Assembly: GCF_041737375.1 (NCBI RefSeq)
Contig: NZ_JBGSRV010000002.1
Location: 34,772 to 98,771, forward strand
Direction: 5' to 3'
Length of the DNA: 64,000 bases
Origin: Vampirovibrio sp041737375
GTDB taxonomy: Bacteria; Cyanobacteriota; Vampirovibrionia; Vampirovibrionales; Vampirovibrionaceae
Positions 1 to 9,186 of the stretch are shown one piece after another. Within the stretch, counting starts at the first letter, position 1, and every line of letters starts with the position of its first letter. The notes beneath the pieces were generated by a model. That model was not told the DNA's origin, did no database searches, and saw only the letters and a program-made list of their open reading frames with translations. A program made the position numbers and the translations under genes.

Positions 1-423
1 GCGGAGAATAGAGAAGCGCGCAACAGTTTAAAACCTGGTTGGGGAATTTTTTACAAACAGTGCTTGATCCATTTTGCCGGTTGCGTGAAAGGGAATCAAG
101 CGAAAATGTTGAAAGCCCCCTGCAAACCCTTCCATTAAAAGGCAGCACTGCCAAGCGGCTAAAACGTGCGGACCGTTCACAGGGTTGCCCTGACCCATGG
201 CATCTGATACAACAGGGTATACGATCGAGCGTCCAAAAGTGGAATCTCAACAAAGAAAATGATGGTTAGAGCATGGTCGTATATGAGGCCTCTTGTTTCA
301 GGAAACGATGTGAACAAGGCCCGTTAGGGTTCGTCCTGAAGCATCAAGGTGTGAAACCGAGCATGGCAAGCATTTTCAAACCCATCGGCAATCATTAGCG
401 TTGAAATCGGGAGTGTAAAAGCA
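1..423. other. Non-coding stretch, nothing recognised
   Basis: No convincing gene, RNA or repeat is visible. A 76-codon open frame at 39..269 starts with TTG, has no good ribosome binding site and no recognisable motif, so it is not called. The last 20 bases hold a GGGAG ribosome binding site for the gene at 424. Confidence 0.5.
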
Positions 424-1560
424 ATGAATATCAGAATCCGGGCTGGTTTAACTCAATTTGCGTGGGGCATGAGCGTTTTGCTTTGCCTGACGGCCAATAT
501 CAACCTGGCCAGCCCTGCTGAAAGCATTGATATTTTAAGATCCACCCCCATGGAAGTGAACGGTTACGCTTCTGCCAAAGCCTTTCCCGAAACATTTACC
601 ACTCAGGATCAAGTGATTCAGGCTTTAAATAGCACCCCGGTGTTGCTGGTACATATGGAAGCCCTGCGGCGGGCTTATCACGATTTAGCGCCCGGCGAGC
701 ACGACAAATTGCTGGAAGCCATCCACAAACGCCGCCTAACCAACGAAAAAGACTTGATGCTGGGCTTTGACCACGGGTACGCCCAAATGGTTTTCAAGCA
801 AAACAAAACCGGCCTGTTTTTCCTGAGAAAAGCCAACGACTATTTTAAAGATCAATTCTCCGCCCTGGCCTATGCCATGGCCCAAGTGGAGGCAGACATC
901 AACCTGGAGAATTCCACCCCGGAAATTACCACCACCCGCAAAATGGATGCCACCTTCAAGCTGGGAGACGCCGTAATACGGGATGCCATGAATCACCAAC
1001 CGGGATTTTGGCCCAGCTATATTCAGGTCATTGCAAAAATGAAACCCATGCCCGCTTACAAAAGCTTCAGCCATCGGGATTTCAGCTTAACCTATGTGCC
1101 CTATGGTGATTCAGTCACCTCCCTGCAAGGCGTTAGCACCAGCAGCTTGCCGCTCAGTTCAGCCGATGCCACCACCGGCAGCTTAACCGATGTTCCCTTG
1201 GGCAACACTTGCAGCCCGGATGAGGCCAGTCCGCTGGAAACTTCCTCTCAGCCCATTTCCGGGGCGAGCGTGGCTCAGCAATCCGCTATCTTTAATGGAA
1301 AGGCAGCCTTAATCCAGTTTTTCCCCAGCCCTGAGCCCAAGCAATATCATGTTCGGGTCACCGGTAACGATGGCCAGCCCATGGCCACCTTTACGGCCAA
1401 CACCATTCCCCGCCGCATTGTGGAAGACCTTGACAAGGACGGCGTTTACGAAGTGGTGGTACGCCAGTACGCAGAGAATCCCTTGATGCCGGTGATTGTG
1501 TATCGCTACACCCCTTGCGGTCTGGAGCGGGATCAAAAAATCCACGAAAGCTTTCAGTAA
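424..1560 (+). CDS. Secreted hypothetical protein with a C-terminal DxDxDG repeat-like strand
   Basis: I do not recognise the family. The 378-residue product starts with a typical Sec signal peptide: basic residues, a hydrophobic stretch at about 12-28, and an Ala-Ser-Pro-Ala region near 29-32. The middle is alpha-helical in character (about 60-220). A Ser/Thr-rich linker follows, and the C-terminal 80 residues look beta-rich. That part contains the DLDKDG motif, which resembles a single calcium-binding FG-GAP/VCBS-type loop and is followed by a VYEVVV strand. The start is supported by GGGAG about 11 bases upstream. A strong terminator follows directly, so the gene is probably transcribed alone. 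Location outside the cytoplasmic membrane is inferred from the signal peptide only. Confidence 0.7.
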   Translation: MNIRIRAGLTQFAWGMSVLLCLTANINLASPAESIDILRSTPMEVNGYASAKAFPETFTTQDQVIQALNSTPVLLVHMEALRRAYHDLAPGEHDKLLEAIHKRRLTNEKDLMLGFDHGYAQMVFKQNKTGLFFLRKANDYFKDQFSALAYAMAQVEADINLENSTPEITTTRKMDATFKLGDAVIRDAMNHQPGFWPSYIQVIAKMKPMPAYKSFSHRDFSLTYVPYGDSVTSLQGVSTSSLPLSSADATTGSLTDVPLGNTCSPDEASPLETSSQPISGASVAQQSAIFNGKAALIQFFPSPEPKQYHVRVTGNDGQPMATFTANTIPRRIVEDLDKDGVYEVVVRQYAENPLMPVIVYRYTPCGLERDQKIHESFQ

Positions 1561-1580
1561 ATACAAAGATTGAATACCCC

Positions 1581-1612
1581 AAAAAAGAGCCGATTTTCAC
1601 CGGCTCTTTTTT
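1581..1612 (+). terminator. Rho-independent terminator
   Basis: A perfect 12-bp inverted repeat (AAAAAAGAGCCG and its complement) encloses an 8-base loop and ends in a run of T. It follows the secreted protein gene. Because the stem begins with A and ends with T it can also act on the opposite strand, where the hydrolase gene ends at 1661. Confidence 0.9.
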
Positions 1613-1660
1613 CATCGATTTTTCATAAAATTGAGTCCAGCCAATTTCATCAAGGAGATT

Positions 1661-2452
1661 TTATAAACTGGGCAAAGAAAGCGATTGCCGGTTACTAAGG
1701 GCGGCTCTTGAGGCAGCCAAGGTGTCGCAATCCTGATCTATAAAATGGGCAATCACCCGCATGGCTTCATCCATATCCCCACTCACCGGAAAAATACGAT
1801 GCCCGGAACGATTTAAGGAGGTCATGCGAACCGGGGCCGACTGACCGATAATGGCAGCCAGCTTTTGCATTTCGGTATAAGGAATGGTCAAATCATAAAC
1901 TGAATGAGCCAAGCTGACCGGCACCTGAATATGGCGCACCTGCTCCTTCATGAGAGAAAAAATAACACGGCTTTGCTGCACCAGTTTGGGAATATTCCAC
2001 GGCTTGCAATCGGGGCGAGTGAAACGGGCCTTATCCCGAGGGGCGAAATAAAGCCCCCGAATCAGGTGAGGAATGGGCATGCGGGCCAGTCCAAGAACAT
2101 AGTTATAAAAATAGGCATGCTCGTAAGGGGCCGAAAACACCACAATGCCTTTCAGCTTAACCGGCTGGGTGGCTGCGGTTAGCAAGGTACAAATGCCACC
2201 CAAAGAATGCCCCACCATGTACACCTCATCCACCTCCGCGGCGAAGCGTTCATACTCGGCGGCGCAATGGTCAAGAATTTCGATGGCGGAAGTTTCAAAA
2301 AAGCATCGGGCGGGCCGCTCTCCATGTCCCGGCAAAGTAATCAGGCGGGTGTGGTAGCCGGTTTGCTCCAACTGGGACTGCACCGGCATCATTTCAACCG
2401 GAGAGCCCGTTAAGCCATGAAGCAGCAAAACCCCTTTTTTGTTTCCACTCAT
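1661..2452 (-). CDS. Alpha/beta hydrolase, carboxylesterase / monoacylglycerol lipase type
   Basis: A 263-residue alpha/beta hydrolase. The chain begins with the first core strand and HGLTG oxyanion loop (about residues 12-16). The nucleophile elbow GHSLGG follows, with Ser near residue 83. A late Asp in VYDLTIP and a His in SGHRIFP complete the probable triad. The size and short cap match the Est30-like carboxylesterase and monoacylglycerol lipase group, which cleave short or medium acyl esters. The substrate cannot be read from sequence. A GTG nine codons upstream (2479) is possible, but the ATG at 2452 has AGGGCGGA at the right distance and is preferred. There is no signal peptide, so the enzyme is expected in the cytoplasm. 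Confidence 0.85.
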   Translation of the reverse strand: MSGNKKGVLLLHGLTGSPVEMMPVQSQLEQTGYHTRLITLPGHGERPARCFFETSAIEILDHCAAEYERFAAEVDEVYMVGHSLGGICTLLTAATQPVKLKGIVVFSAPYEHAYFYNYVLGLARMPIPHLIRGLYFAPRDKARFTRPDCKPWNIPKLVQQSRVIFSLMKEQVRHIQVPVSLAHSVYDLTIPYTEMQKLAAIIGQSAPVRMTSLNRSGHRIFPVSGDMDEAMRVIAHFIDQDCDTLAASRAALSNRQSLSLPSL

Positions 2453-2567
2453 AAAAATCCGCCCTAATTGTCCACGCACTAGACTGCTAGACGAGGGGTT
2501 CCCATCGACAGTTCCCGCGAACCGGCTATTTTTACAAATCGACTGACTTTCAAAGGCAAGCGCTGCG

Positions 2568-3905
2568 CTAAGCGTTTTCTCCAGAAGGGTTCACCGAAGG
2601 AGAAACGGGTGCGCCTTCGGGACGCGGACTGCCACTGCCCGGACGTCGAGGGCGACGATTTTGCCCACCGGAAGAAGGCCCGCCGGGTCGTTGTCCCCCA
2701 CCACCAGATCGATGACCACCGCCACCGCCGCCACCAGGACCCCGGTAACGGCCACCGCCGCCCTGAGCGCCAGCAGGAACGTCTTCAAATTCAAGTTCGC
2801 AGCTCGGGTGCTTTTGCAGCCCCATTTTAACCCGACGCTCCAGCAGTTCCAGCGAACGCTTCTCATAAGGGGTAAAGAAGGTTACCGCCACCCCGGTTTC
2901 CCCCTTACGGGCCGTTCTGCCAATACGGTGAATATAGGATTCAGGATCGTTGGGCGGAGAGTAGTTAATAACGTGGGTGAGGTTGTTCACATCAATACCA
3001 CGGGCCATAATATCGGTAGAAACCAGCAGCTTCAGCTTGCCAGAGCGAAATTCATCCATTACCTGATCCCGATCGCTTTGCTGCATAGCGCCATGCAGGC
3101 AATCAATGGGGTAGTAATCCCGCAGTTTACGGGTTAGCAACACCACATCCCGCTTGGTTTGGCAAAACACAATGCCGTACATATCCTGATTTTCTTTCAT
3201 AATCTGACGCAGCAGGCGGTGTTTTTCCTCGTCTTTCACCACGTAGTAAAGCTGCTCAATATTGTCCGCCGTTTTGGTTTGCGGCTGAATCCGCACCTCT
3301 TCGGGATGATACATGTATTGATCGGCAATCTTGCGAATATCCGGGGAAATGGTGGCCGAAAACAACCAGGTTTCCCGCCCACCGGGCAAGTTTTTGAAGA
3401 TGGACTCAATATCGGGCCGGAAACCCATGTCCAGCATTTCATCGGCCTCATCCAGAATCACCATGCGGGCATGCGACAAATCCAGGGTGACTTGCCCGAT
3501 GTGATCCAGCACCCGGCCCGGTGTGCCTACAATAATCTGGGCTTTGCGCTCCCGAAGGGATTCTTTTTGCACAAATACATTCTCACCGCCAAAAATGGGC
3601 AAGGCCACAATGCCTTTTTCGGCCCCAATGCGGTTCAACTCTTCAGAAATTTGCTGAACCAGCTCACGGGTGGGACCCAGAATCAAAGCGTCAATGGTGC
3701 CGCTGCCAGGTTGCAAACGACTGATCAGGGGAATGCCAAAGGCGGCAGTTTTACCGGTACCCGTAGGCGCTTGGCCTAAAAAATCCTGTCCGGTCAAAAG
3801 TTTGGGAATGGCCATTTCCTGAATGGGGGTCATCTCGTGATAACCCATGTGATCCAGGGATTTTAAAACGGCGGGGTCAAGGGAGAGTGTGTGAAATTGA
3901 GTCAT
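2568..3905 (-). CDS. DEAD-box ATP-dependent RNA helicase with Gly/Arg-rich tail
   Basis: A 445-residue superfamily 2 RNA helicase of the RhlE/CsdA/DeaD group. Visible motifs in order: Q motif MTPIQ (25-29), Walker A APTGTGKT (46-53), DEAD (152-155), SAT (183-185) and HRIGRTAR in the second RecA domain. The final 65 or so residues are rich in Gly, Arg and Pro, an RNA-binding tail that replaces the DbpA-like domain of DeaD. Such enzymes unwind short RNA duplexes in ribosome assembly, cold response or mRNA decay. The gene lies downstream of a second RNA helicase on the same strand, with a 58-codon ORF between, which suggests a joint role in RNA handling. Which named E. coli helicase it corresponds to is uncertain. 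Confidence 0.93.
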   Translation of the reverse strand: MTQFHTLSLDPAVLKSLDHMGYHEMTPIQEMAIPKLLTGQDFLGQAPTGTGKTAAFGIPLISRLQPGSGTIDALILGPTRELVQQISEELNRIGAEKGIVALPIFGGENVFVQKESLRERKAQIIVGTPGRVLDHIGQVTLDLSHARMVILDEADEMLDMGFRPDIESIFKNLPGGRETWLFSATISPDIRKIADQYMYHPEEVRIQPQTKTADNIEQLYYVVKDEEKHRLLRQIMKENQDMYGIVFCQTKRDVVLLTRKLRDYYPIDCLHGAMQQSDRDQVMDEFRSGKLKLLVSTDIMARGIDVNNLTHVINYSPPNDPESYIHRIGRTARKGETGVAVTFFTPYEKRSLELLERRVKMGLQKHPSCELEFEDVPAGAQGGGGRYRGPGGGGGGGHRSGGGGQRPGGPSSGGQNRRPRRPGSGSPRPEGAPVSPSVNPSGENA

Positions 3906-3949
3906 AAAATTAATTGTACACCTGTCTGGTTGGGATGCAGTAAAACGGA

Positions 3950-4126
3950 TTATCGAATAGAGTCTTGCTTCATCAGTTCGGTAAAATAATCCCGAATGGC
4001 GCCCAAAGGCTGGAAATCGGGGAGTTTGGAGCGCTTGATAGTAGAATCAGACTGAACAGCCTGAGCAGGCTCAGTAGGCAGAGCAGCCTCTGGCGTTGCG
4101 GGCAAATATTCAGGCTCATTCATCAT
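3950..4126 (-). CDS. Small 58-residue ORF translationally coupled to the Ski2-like helicase
   Basis: A short frame whose ATG overlaps the TGA of the upstream helicase as ATGA, followed at once by a second ATG. The product is 58 residues: an acidic Pro/Ala-rich first half, then a basic patch near KRSK, and an end containing GAIRDYFTELMKQ. No family is recognised. The overlap with a large gene and the balanced codon composition support translation. The DEAD-box gene begins 45 bases further on in the same direction, so all three may be one transcript. It could be a helicase accessory peptide or simply a leader for the next gene; neither is shown. Confidence 0.5.
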   Translation of the reverse strand: MMNEPEYLPATPEAALPTEPAQAVQSDSTIKRSKLPDFQPLGAIRDYFTELMKQDSIR

Positions 4127-6678
4127 TCAGTAGGCTCCACGGTTTGAACAATCGGCTTATCCAAGTCCGGGACGTCAGAATCAACGTTCGGTTCTTGGGC
4201 CGATGGCGGGACTGGTTGGGTTTCAGCTGGCGCTTCAGCGTCACTGTTTGAATCAACGCCCACCAATTTTAAAAATTGCGCCCGCTCATCGGCGGAAACA
4301 AGGCCCGTTGATTCTTCAACCGGTTTAACCGGCGCTTCCTCAACCATTTCCACTTCTTTAATCGGTTCACGATCAATCAGTTTCAAGGCTTCCTTGGCAT
4401 TCAGACGTATTTTAAGCGGCAAAGTATCAATGCGGCTGATTTGGCGCAAAATATCAGCGGTGCGCCGGAATTGCCTCACCATATCGCCTTCTCCAATGTT
4501 GGTCATGCCAATCAGGCGCTCCCAGGCATAGCCCATGGCCCATGCCTCTACCAGACCACTGGCCACCGGATTCAGGAGAATGCCCACTTCCACATGATGC
4601 TTACGCTGCAAACGATCCACCCGCTTGAATAGCAGATCCACCTTGCCCAAGGCTTCCATCACCGGATTCGACAATCTAAACTTCACGTACAAATTTTCCC
4701 GGTTGCTGTCATTCAGCAGGGCTGACAAGGTGGCCGCCAACTGAGGGGCGGTCAAATCATCAATGACGCCTACCGCCAACAGGATTTCAGCCATGGCGTA
4801 CTCGTTCTCGGAACGAATCTGGGCGGTTAAATCCCCCCGCTTGGTGGGCTTGTCGTTCTCATCCAGATACTCTGATTCCCGTAAGAGGGCGTAAATATTC
4901 ATAAACCGGCGCCAGTGGGTATCATTTTCCTCAGCCAGCAAGCGATTAACCGTTTTCAACTTGCGTTGTTCCCGCTGAGTGCGCTCTTCCACCCGCTCAT
5001 GCTTACGAATCAAATCGCACTTATGGCAAGGGCTACTGTTCACCGTGGTTCTCAGGTTGTTGAGTTTTCCTTGTTCATGGCTCAACTGCTTATGCACCTC
5101 GGGAGAATTTCCGTGCTGCTTGAGCTGTTTTTGCAAAATCCGCACAAAGCGGGCTGACTCATGCACCAGCTCTTTGGCCCGTAAATAACCGTGAAAATCT
5201 TTGTCACTCACCTCATAAGGGCATTTGAAATCCAGCAGTTGCTGAAGTTCAAACTCGTGGTGCGCCTTGGATTCTTCCAGCGGACGCAGGCGACGGGCGG
5301 CGGTAAACTGACCAAAACTCTGACGGATCAAAAATTCGGCCTGCTTCAAGCTGTGTTTTTGCAGCAAGTTCAACACCATGCCGTAGGTGGGGGTAAACTG
5401 GCTATTCAGCGGATCGGGCGGACTGCTGGCCAGCGTCGCCACTTCCATGGCCCCTTCGTACTGAGAACTGACCACCAGAACATAACCAACCGCATCCATG
5501 CCTCTACGCCCGGCCCGACCGGACATTTGCAGGAATTCGCTAGCGGTCAGCAGTCGGTGGCCATCGTTGGTGCGCTTGGAAATTTTGGTGATTACCGTAG
5601 AGCGAGCTGGCATGTTAATGCCCGCAGCCAGCGTTTCTGTGGCAAATACCGCCTTAATCAACCCTTGCTGAAACAGGGTTTCCACCAGGTGTTTCATGGC
5701 GGGCAATAACCCGGCATGGTGACTGGCAAAGCCGTTTCGAATAAATTTGATTTGCGGGCTGCTTTCCAGAAAGGGATTTTGAGCCACGTAGTCATCCACT
5801 TTCTTTTCCAGCAGCTTGCGCTCGGCAGGGCTGAGCAACTTGAGCGGAAAGGTGAATTCAAGATGCTTGTCGCAATCCTTGCGGCTAAAGGTAAAGAAGA
5901 TGGCAGGCAGCATGTCCTTTTCCGCCATCAGGTTAATCAGCTCGTTGGGCCGGAAAAAACGGTTGGCCTTGGGCAAGCGCTGTCCCTTTAAATCCAGCTT
6001 GAGTTTCCGGCTCAGCTTTTTCTGGCCATCCGGGCCGGGTGGTTCAAACAAGGGGAGCAAGCGATCCCGATCGTAAAAGGAAAACCGCAGCGGAACCGGT
6101 CTAAAATCGCTCCAAATCAGGCGGGTATCGTGGTGAACCTCGTTAATCCAGTCGGTCAGTTCAGCGGCATTGGCCACCGTGGCTGACAGGGCGATTAACT
6201 GAATGTTGTCCGGGCAGTAAATAATGCACTCTTCCCACACCGTACCCCGCTCGGAATCGTTCATATAGTGGCATTCATCCAGTACCACATAGCCCAAATA
6301 GCTCAGTACGCTGCTATCCCCTTCAATGCCATACAGCATGTTCCGAAAAATTTCGGTGGTCATTACAATAATGCGGGCGTCCCGGTTAAAGGAAGAATCG
6401 CCGGTCAGCAAACCCACATTGGCCTCACCGTATTGTTTTTTGAGATCGAAGTACTTCTGGTTGCTCAGCGCCTTGAGGGGGGTGGTATAAAAAATCTTTT
6501 TGCCTTCAGACAAGGCTCGCATAGCGGCGTATTCAGCCACAATGGTTTTTCCGCTGCCGGTAGGGGCGCACACCACCACGCTATGTCCTTCAGCGATACT
6601 GCGAATGGCTTGCTCCTGAAACTCATCCAACGGAAAGTCCAACTGGGCCTGAAAATCTTCTAGTTGAAAACCGGACAT
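4123..6678 (-). CDS. Ski2-like DEAD/DEAH-box RNA helicase with C-terminal DSHCT domain
   Basis: An 851-residue superfamily 2 helicase of the Ski2/Mtr4 type that in bacteria is typical of Cyanobacteria and some Actinobacteria. Motifs seen: APTGSGKT (Walker A, about 39-46), DECHYMND (Walker B), SATVAN (motif III), a second RecA domain, and QMSGRAGRRGMD (motif VI). The last third is helical and corresponds to the DSHCT region, and a CxxC pair lies in the middle (SSPCHKCDL). A Glu/Pro/Ala-rich tail closes the protein. The family helps process structured RNA, rRNA in particular. The start codon overlaps the TAA of the purine nucleoside phosphorylase gene as TAATG and the end overlaps the 58-codon ORF as ATGA, so translation is probably coupled along the row. 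Confidence 0.92.
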   Translation of the reverse strand: MSGFQLEDFQAQLDFPLDEFQEQAIRSIAEGHSVVVCAPTGSGKTIVAEYAAMRALSEGKKIFYTTPLKALSNQKYFDLKKQYGEANVGLLTGDSSFNRDARIIVMTTEIFRNMLYGIEGDSSVLSYLGYVVLDECHYMNDSERGTVWEECIIYCPDNIQLIALSATVANAAELTDWINEVHHDTRLIWSDFRPVPLRFSFYDRDRLLPLFEPPGPDGQKKLSRKLKLDLKGQRLPKANRFFRPNELINLMAEKDMLPAIFFTFSRKDCDKHLEFTFPLKLLSPAERKLLEKKVDDYVAQNPFLESSPQIKFIRNGFASHHAGLLPAMKHLVETLFQQGLIKAVFATETLAAGINMPARSTVITKISKRTNDGHRLLTASEFLQMSGRAGRRGMDAVGYVLVVSSQYEGAMEVATLASSPPDPLNSQFTPTYGMVLNLLQKHSLKQAEFLIRQSFGQFTAARRLRPLEESKAHHEFELQQLLDFKCPYEVSDKDFHGYLRAKELVHESARFVRILQKQLKQHGNSPEVHKQLSHEQGKLNNLRTTVNSSPCHKCDLIRKHERVEERTQREQRKLKTVNRLLAEENDTHWRRFMNIYALLRESEYLDENDKPTKRGDLTAQIRSENEYAMAEILLAVGVIDDLTAPQLAATLSALLNDSNRENLYVKFRLSNPVMEALGKVDLLFKRVDRLQRKHHVEVGILLNPVASGLVEAWAMGYAWERLIGMTNIGEGDMVRQFRRTADILRQISRIDTLPLKIRLNAKEALKLIDREPIKEVEMVEEAPVKPVEESTGLVSADERAQFLKLVGVDSNSDAEAPAETQPVPPSAQEPNVDSDVPDLDKPIVQTVEPTE

Positions 6679-7538
6679 TAGACGCCCCCCTGTGGTAAGG
6701 CGATGGACTTCGCCGCCAAACGGGTCAAAACACCTTGCAATAAATCCATAAATCGCTGGCGGCTTTGCTCGGCAGTGTCCATCACTTCCTGATGGCTTAA
6801 TTTTTGCAGGGACAAGCCCGCCGCCTGATTGGTAATACAGGAAATCCCCATGACGTTGAGGCCCATATGATTGGCCGCAATCACTTCTGGCACCGTGGAC
6901 ATGCCCACTGCATCAGCCCCTAACCCTCTGAGCATTCTCACCTCGGCGGGGGTTTCGTAAGTAGGGCCGCTTAACCCTGCGTAAACCCCACTGGCCAGTT
7001 CAATATTTTGTTCAGAAGCCACCTGCTTGGCTAGGGTTCGCATTTCTTGATTGTAAGCCTCACTCATATCAGGGAATCGAGGTCCTAGCATATCATAATT
7101 AGGCCCCTTCAAGGGATTATCGCCCATCAGGTTCAAATGATCCTCAATCAGCATCAGGGTGCCGGGCTGAAAATCGGGATGAATACCACCCGCTGCGTTG
7201 GTGACCATCATAAACTCAATGCCCAGTTGCTTCAGTACCCGAACCGGAAATACCACCGTATCCATGGCATGTCCTTCATAGTAGTGAAAACGCCCCTGCA
7301 TACAGGCAATGGCGAAACCGGGAGCGGCCTCACCCAATACCAGCCGCCCCGCATGGCCCTGCACCGAGGATTGCTGGAAGTAGGGAATATCCTTGTATTC
7401 AATATAGTGGGGATTTTGAAGGGTTTCCGCAAAAGCACCCAACCCGGAACCCAGCACAACCAAGCCCTTCAATTGCGGATACGGGGATTGATTTTGAATA
7501 AAGGCAACCGCCTGGGCCAATTGTTCCTGAAAAGTCAT
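6678..7538 (-). CDS. punA: Purine nucleoside phosphorylase, trimeric type
   Basis: A 286-residue enzyme that splits purine nucleosides with phosphate into base and ribose-1-phosphate in the salvage pathway. Length and motifs fit the trimeric family of human PNP and Bacillus PunA: GSGLGAF phosphate loop (about 30-36), HAG and GRFHYYEGH (about 82-90), TNAAGG (113-118), the YETPAEVR segment and VGMSTVPE. ATG at 7538 has AGGATTTTCAGG just upstream. The gene is head to head with the pyrimidine phosphorylase gene 90 bases away, so both nucleoside classes are handled from one locus. Its stop overlaps the helicase start. Confidence 0.93.
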   Translation of the reverse strand: MTFQEQLAQAVAFIQNQSPYPQLKGLVVLGSGLGAFAETLQNPHYIEYKDIPYFQQSSVQGHAGRLVLGEAAPGFAIACMQGRFHYYEGHAMDTVVFPVRVLKQLGIEFMMVTNAAGGIHPDFQPGTLMLIEDHLNLMGDNPLKGPNYDMLGPRFPDMSEAYNQEMRTLAKQVASEQNIELASGVYAGLSGPTYETPAEVRMLRGLGADAVGMSTVPEVIAANHMGLNVMGISCITNQAAGLSLQKLSHQEVMDTAEQSRQRFMDLLQGVLTRLAAKSIALPQGGV

Positions 7539-7565
7539 CCTGAAAATCCTGTCTGGCTTTTGGGC

Positions 7566-7571
7566 TATAAT
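7566..7571 (+). promoter_or_regulatory. Possible -10 box for the pyrimidine phosphorylase gene
   Basis: A perfect TATAAT lies 57 bases upstream of the ATG at 7629 in the short divergent spacer. No good TTGACA-like element sits 16-18 bases upstream, so this rests on the -10 alone. Confidence 0.35.
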
Positions 7572-7628
7572 TTTGATGTGCGTTCGTTTTAGACGCCTTA
7601 TTAAAGTTTTAAAAAGCAGGCAACGCCC

Positions 7629-8966
7629 ATGAACATCATTGAGATTATAGATAAAAAACGCCGGGGTTTAACGCATTCCGAAGAGGAAGTCGCCGCACTG
7701 GTACAGATGATGGAGTCTGGAAAAGCGCATGATTACCAGATTTCGGCCTGGTTAATGGCCGCCTGCATCAATGGATTAAACATGGACGAAACCACCTGGC
7801 TGACTCAGGCGTTCGTCAACTCCGGCAAAAAAATGGATCTGTCCGAAGCGGGCGGGGTGGTAGTAGACAAACACAGCACCGGGGGCGTAGGCGATAAAAC
7901 CACACTGGCTTTGCTGCCCATGTTGGCCACCGCAGGGGTTAAAGTAGCCAAGCTGTCCGGCCGGGGGCTAGGCTTTACCGGCGGCACCATCGACAAACTG
8001 GAGGCCATTCCCAACTTCAAAACCTCATTAAGTGGCATTGAATTTGTAGAGCAAATCCAGAAACTAGGCATGGCCATTTCCTCTCAAACAGCGGATTTAG
8101 CCCCTGCCGATGGCAAAATGTACGCCCTGCGGGATGTCACCGCCACGGTGGCCAGCATTCCGCTGATTGCGGCTTCGGTCATCTCCAAAAAAATTGCAGC
8201 CGGAGCGGATGTGATTGTTTTAGACATTAAATACGGCGCTGGCGCTTTTATGGGAACGCTGGAAGAGGCCAAAAATCTGGCCTTTACCTGCCGGGAAGTG
8301 GGAAAACGGCTGGGAAAAAGTATTTCTACCGTCATTTCCGCCATGAACCAACCCTTGGGCTACGCCATTGGGCATAGCCTGGAGGTGATGGAAATTGTAA
8401 ACCTGCTGAAAGGCAAAGGCCCTCAGGATTTAGAAGATTTGTGCGTGAGGCTGGGCGGCGTTTCTCTGGTGGGCGCAGGCACCTATGCCACCCTGGAAGA
8501 GGCCGAAACCCGTTTGCGCCAAGAGCTTTATGATGGCAGCGCCCTGGCCAAGTTCAAGGAACTGGTCAAAGCCCAAAAAGGCGATGTCGCCGCGCTGGAT
8601 GACTTTAGTTTGTTGCCTCAGCCAGACCGGGTACTGATGCTGCCCTCTACTGAAGCTGGGTACATTGCCAATATTGACGCCCTGGAAGTGGCCAAATCCG
8701 CAAAAATGGTAGGCGCAGGCCGCCTGAGCAAGGAAAGTGGCATTAATTTAGGGGTTGGGGTTCTGCTTCGCAAAAAAGTGGGCGATAAAGTCAAAATGGG
8801 CGAAACGCTGGTAGAGCTTTACGCCGATGACCACGATCACCGGGAGGCTTTGCAAGTGCTGAAAAACGCGTTCACCTTCTCACCAGAACCAGTGACAGCG
8901 CCCCCTTTGATTGAGGAAGTACTCATGGGCGATGTGTGCGCCAAAGGACTAAAAATATCCGTTTAA
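7629..8966 (+). CDS. pdp: Pyrimidine-nucleoside phosphorylase / thymidine phosphorylase
   Basis: A 445-residue nucleoside phosphorylase-II family enzyme that cleaves uridine and thymidine or deoxyuridine with phosphate. The glycosyltransferase family 3-like helical N-terminus (1-65) is followed by the signature KHSTGGVGDKTT (81-92), a glycine-rich loop around SGRGLGFTGGT, and the pyrimidine-binding region with LRDVTATV and KKIAAG. The C-terminal domain (about 340-445) is complete. Full length matches Bacillus Pdp and E. coli DeoA; deciding between them needs alignment. It stands divergently from purine nucleoside phosphorylase, giving a compact salvage locus. The gene ends 4 bases before the convergent HTH gene. 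Confidence 0.92.
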   Translation: MNIIEIIDKKRRGLTHSEEEVAALVQMMESGKAHDYQISAWLMAACINGLNMDETTWLTQAFVNSGKKMDLSEAGGVVVDKHSTGGVGDKTTLALLPMLATAGVKVAKLSGRGLGFTGGTIDKLEAIPNFKTSLSGIEFVEQIQKLGMAISSQTADLAPADGKMYALRDVTATVASIPLIAASVISKKIAAGADVIVLDIKYGAGAFMGTLEEAKNLAFTCREVGKRLGKSISTVISAMNQPLGYAIGHSLEVMEIVNLLKGKGPQDLEDLCVRLGGVSLVGAGTYATLEEAETRLRQELYDGSALAKFKELVKAQKGDVAALDDFSLLPQPDRVLMLPSTEAGYIANIDALEVAKSAKMVGAGRLSKESGINLGVGVLLRKKVGDKVKMGETLVELYADDHDHREALQVLKNAFTFSPEPVTAPPLIEEVLMGDVCAKGLKISV

Positions 8967-8970
8967 AGCC

Positions 8971-9186
8971 CTAAAACAGCTTTTTCTGAACGGGTTCAGC
9001 CTCAAACAACTCACCCACCGGGCAATCCAGAATATCGCAAAGCCGGTCCATGTTGTCATAACTGGGCTGAGTGCGCCCACTGGCCCAGGAATACACAGTC
9101 TGCTGCGGTAGCCCCAGCTCTTTGGCAAGGCGATACAAACTCCAGGCATTTTTTTCCCTGGCAATATCCTTGATTTTCACTTTCAT
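8971..9186 (-). CDS. Small XRE-family (Cro/CI-type) HTH DNA-binding protein
   Basis: A 71-residue protein that is almost entirely one Cro/CI helix-turn-helix: the recognition pattern RLAKELGLPQQTVYSWASGR (about 19-38) followed by MDRLCDILDCPVGELFE. Such short proteins act as dimeric repressors or antitoxin-like regulators. No toxin partner is adjacent. The ATG at 9186 has GGTGA about 9 bases upstream. It converges with the pyrimidine phosphorylase gene, so it is not obviously its regulator. The target is unknown. Confidence 0.85.
   Translation of the reverse strand: MKVKIKDIAREKNAWSLYRLAKELGLPQQTVYSWASGRTQPSYDNMDRLCDILDCPVGELFEAEPVQKKLF

Noticed and set aside
39..269. 76-codon open frame on the plus strand
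   Set aside because: TTG start without ribosome binding site, no motif, composition unlike the genes nearby.
2661..3779. Long plus-strand frames opposite the DEAD-box helicase
   Set aside because: They are antisense shadows of a strongly supported gene, with no family motif or ribosome binding site.
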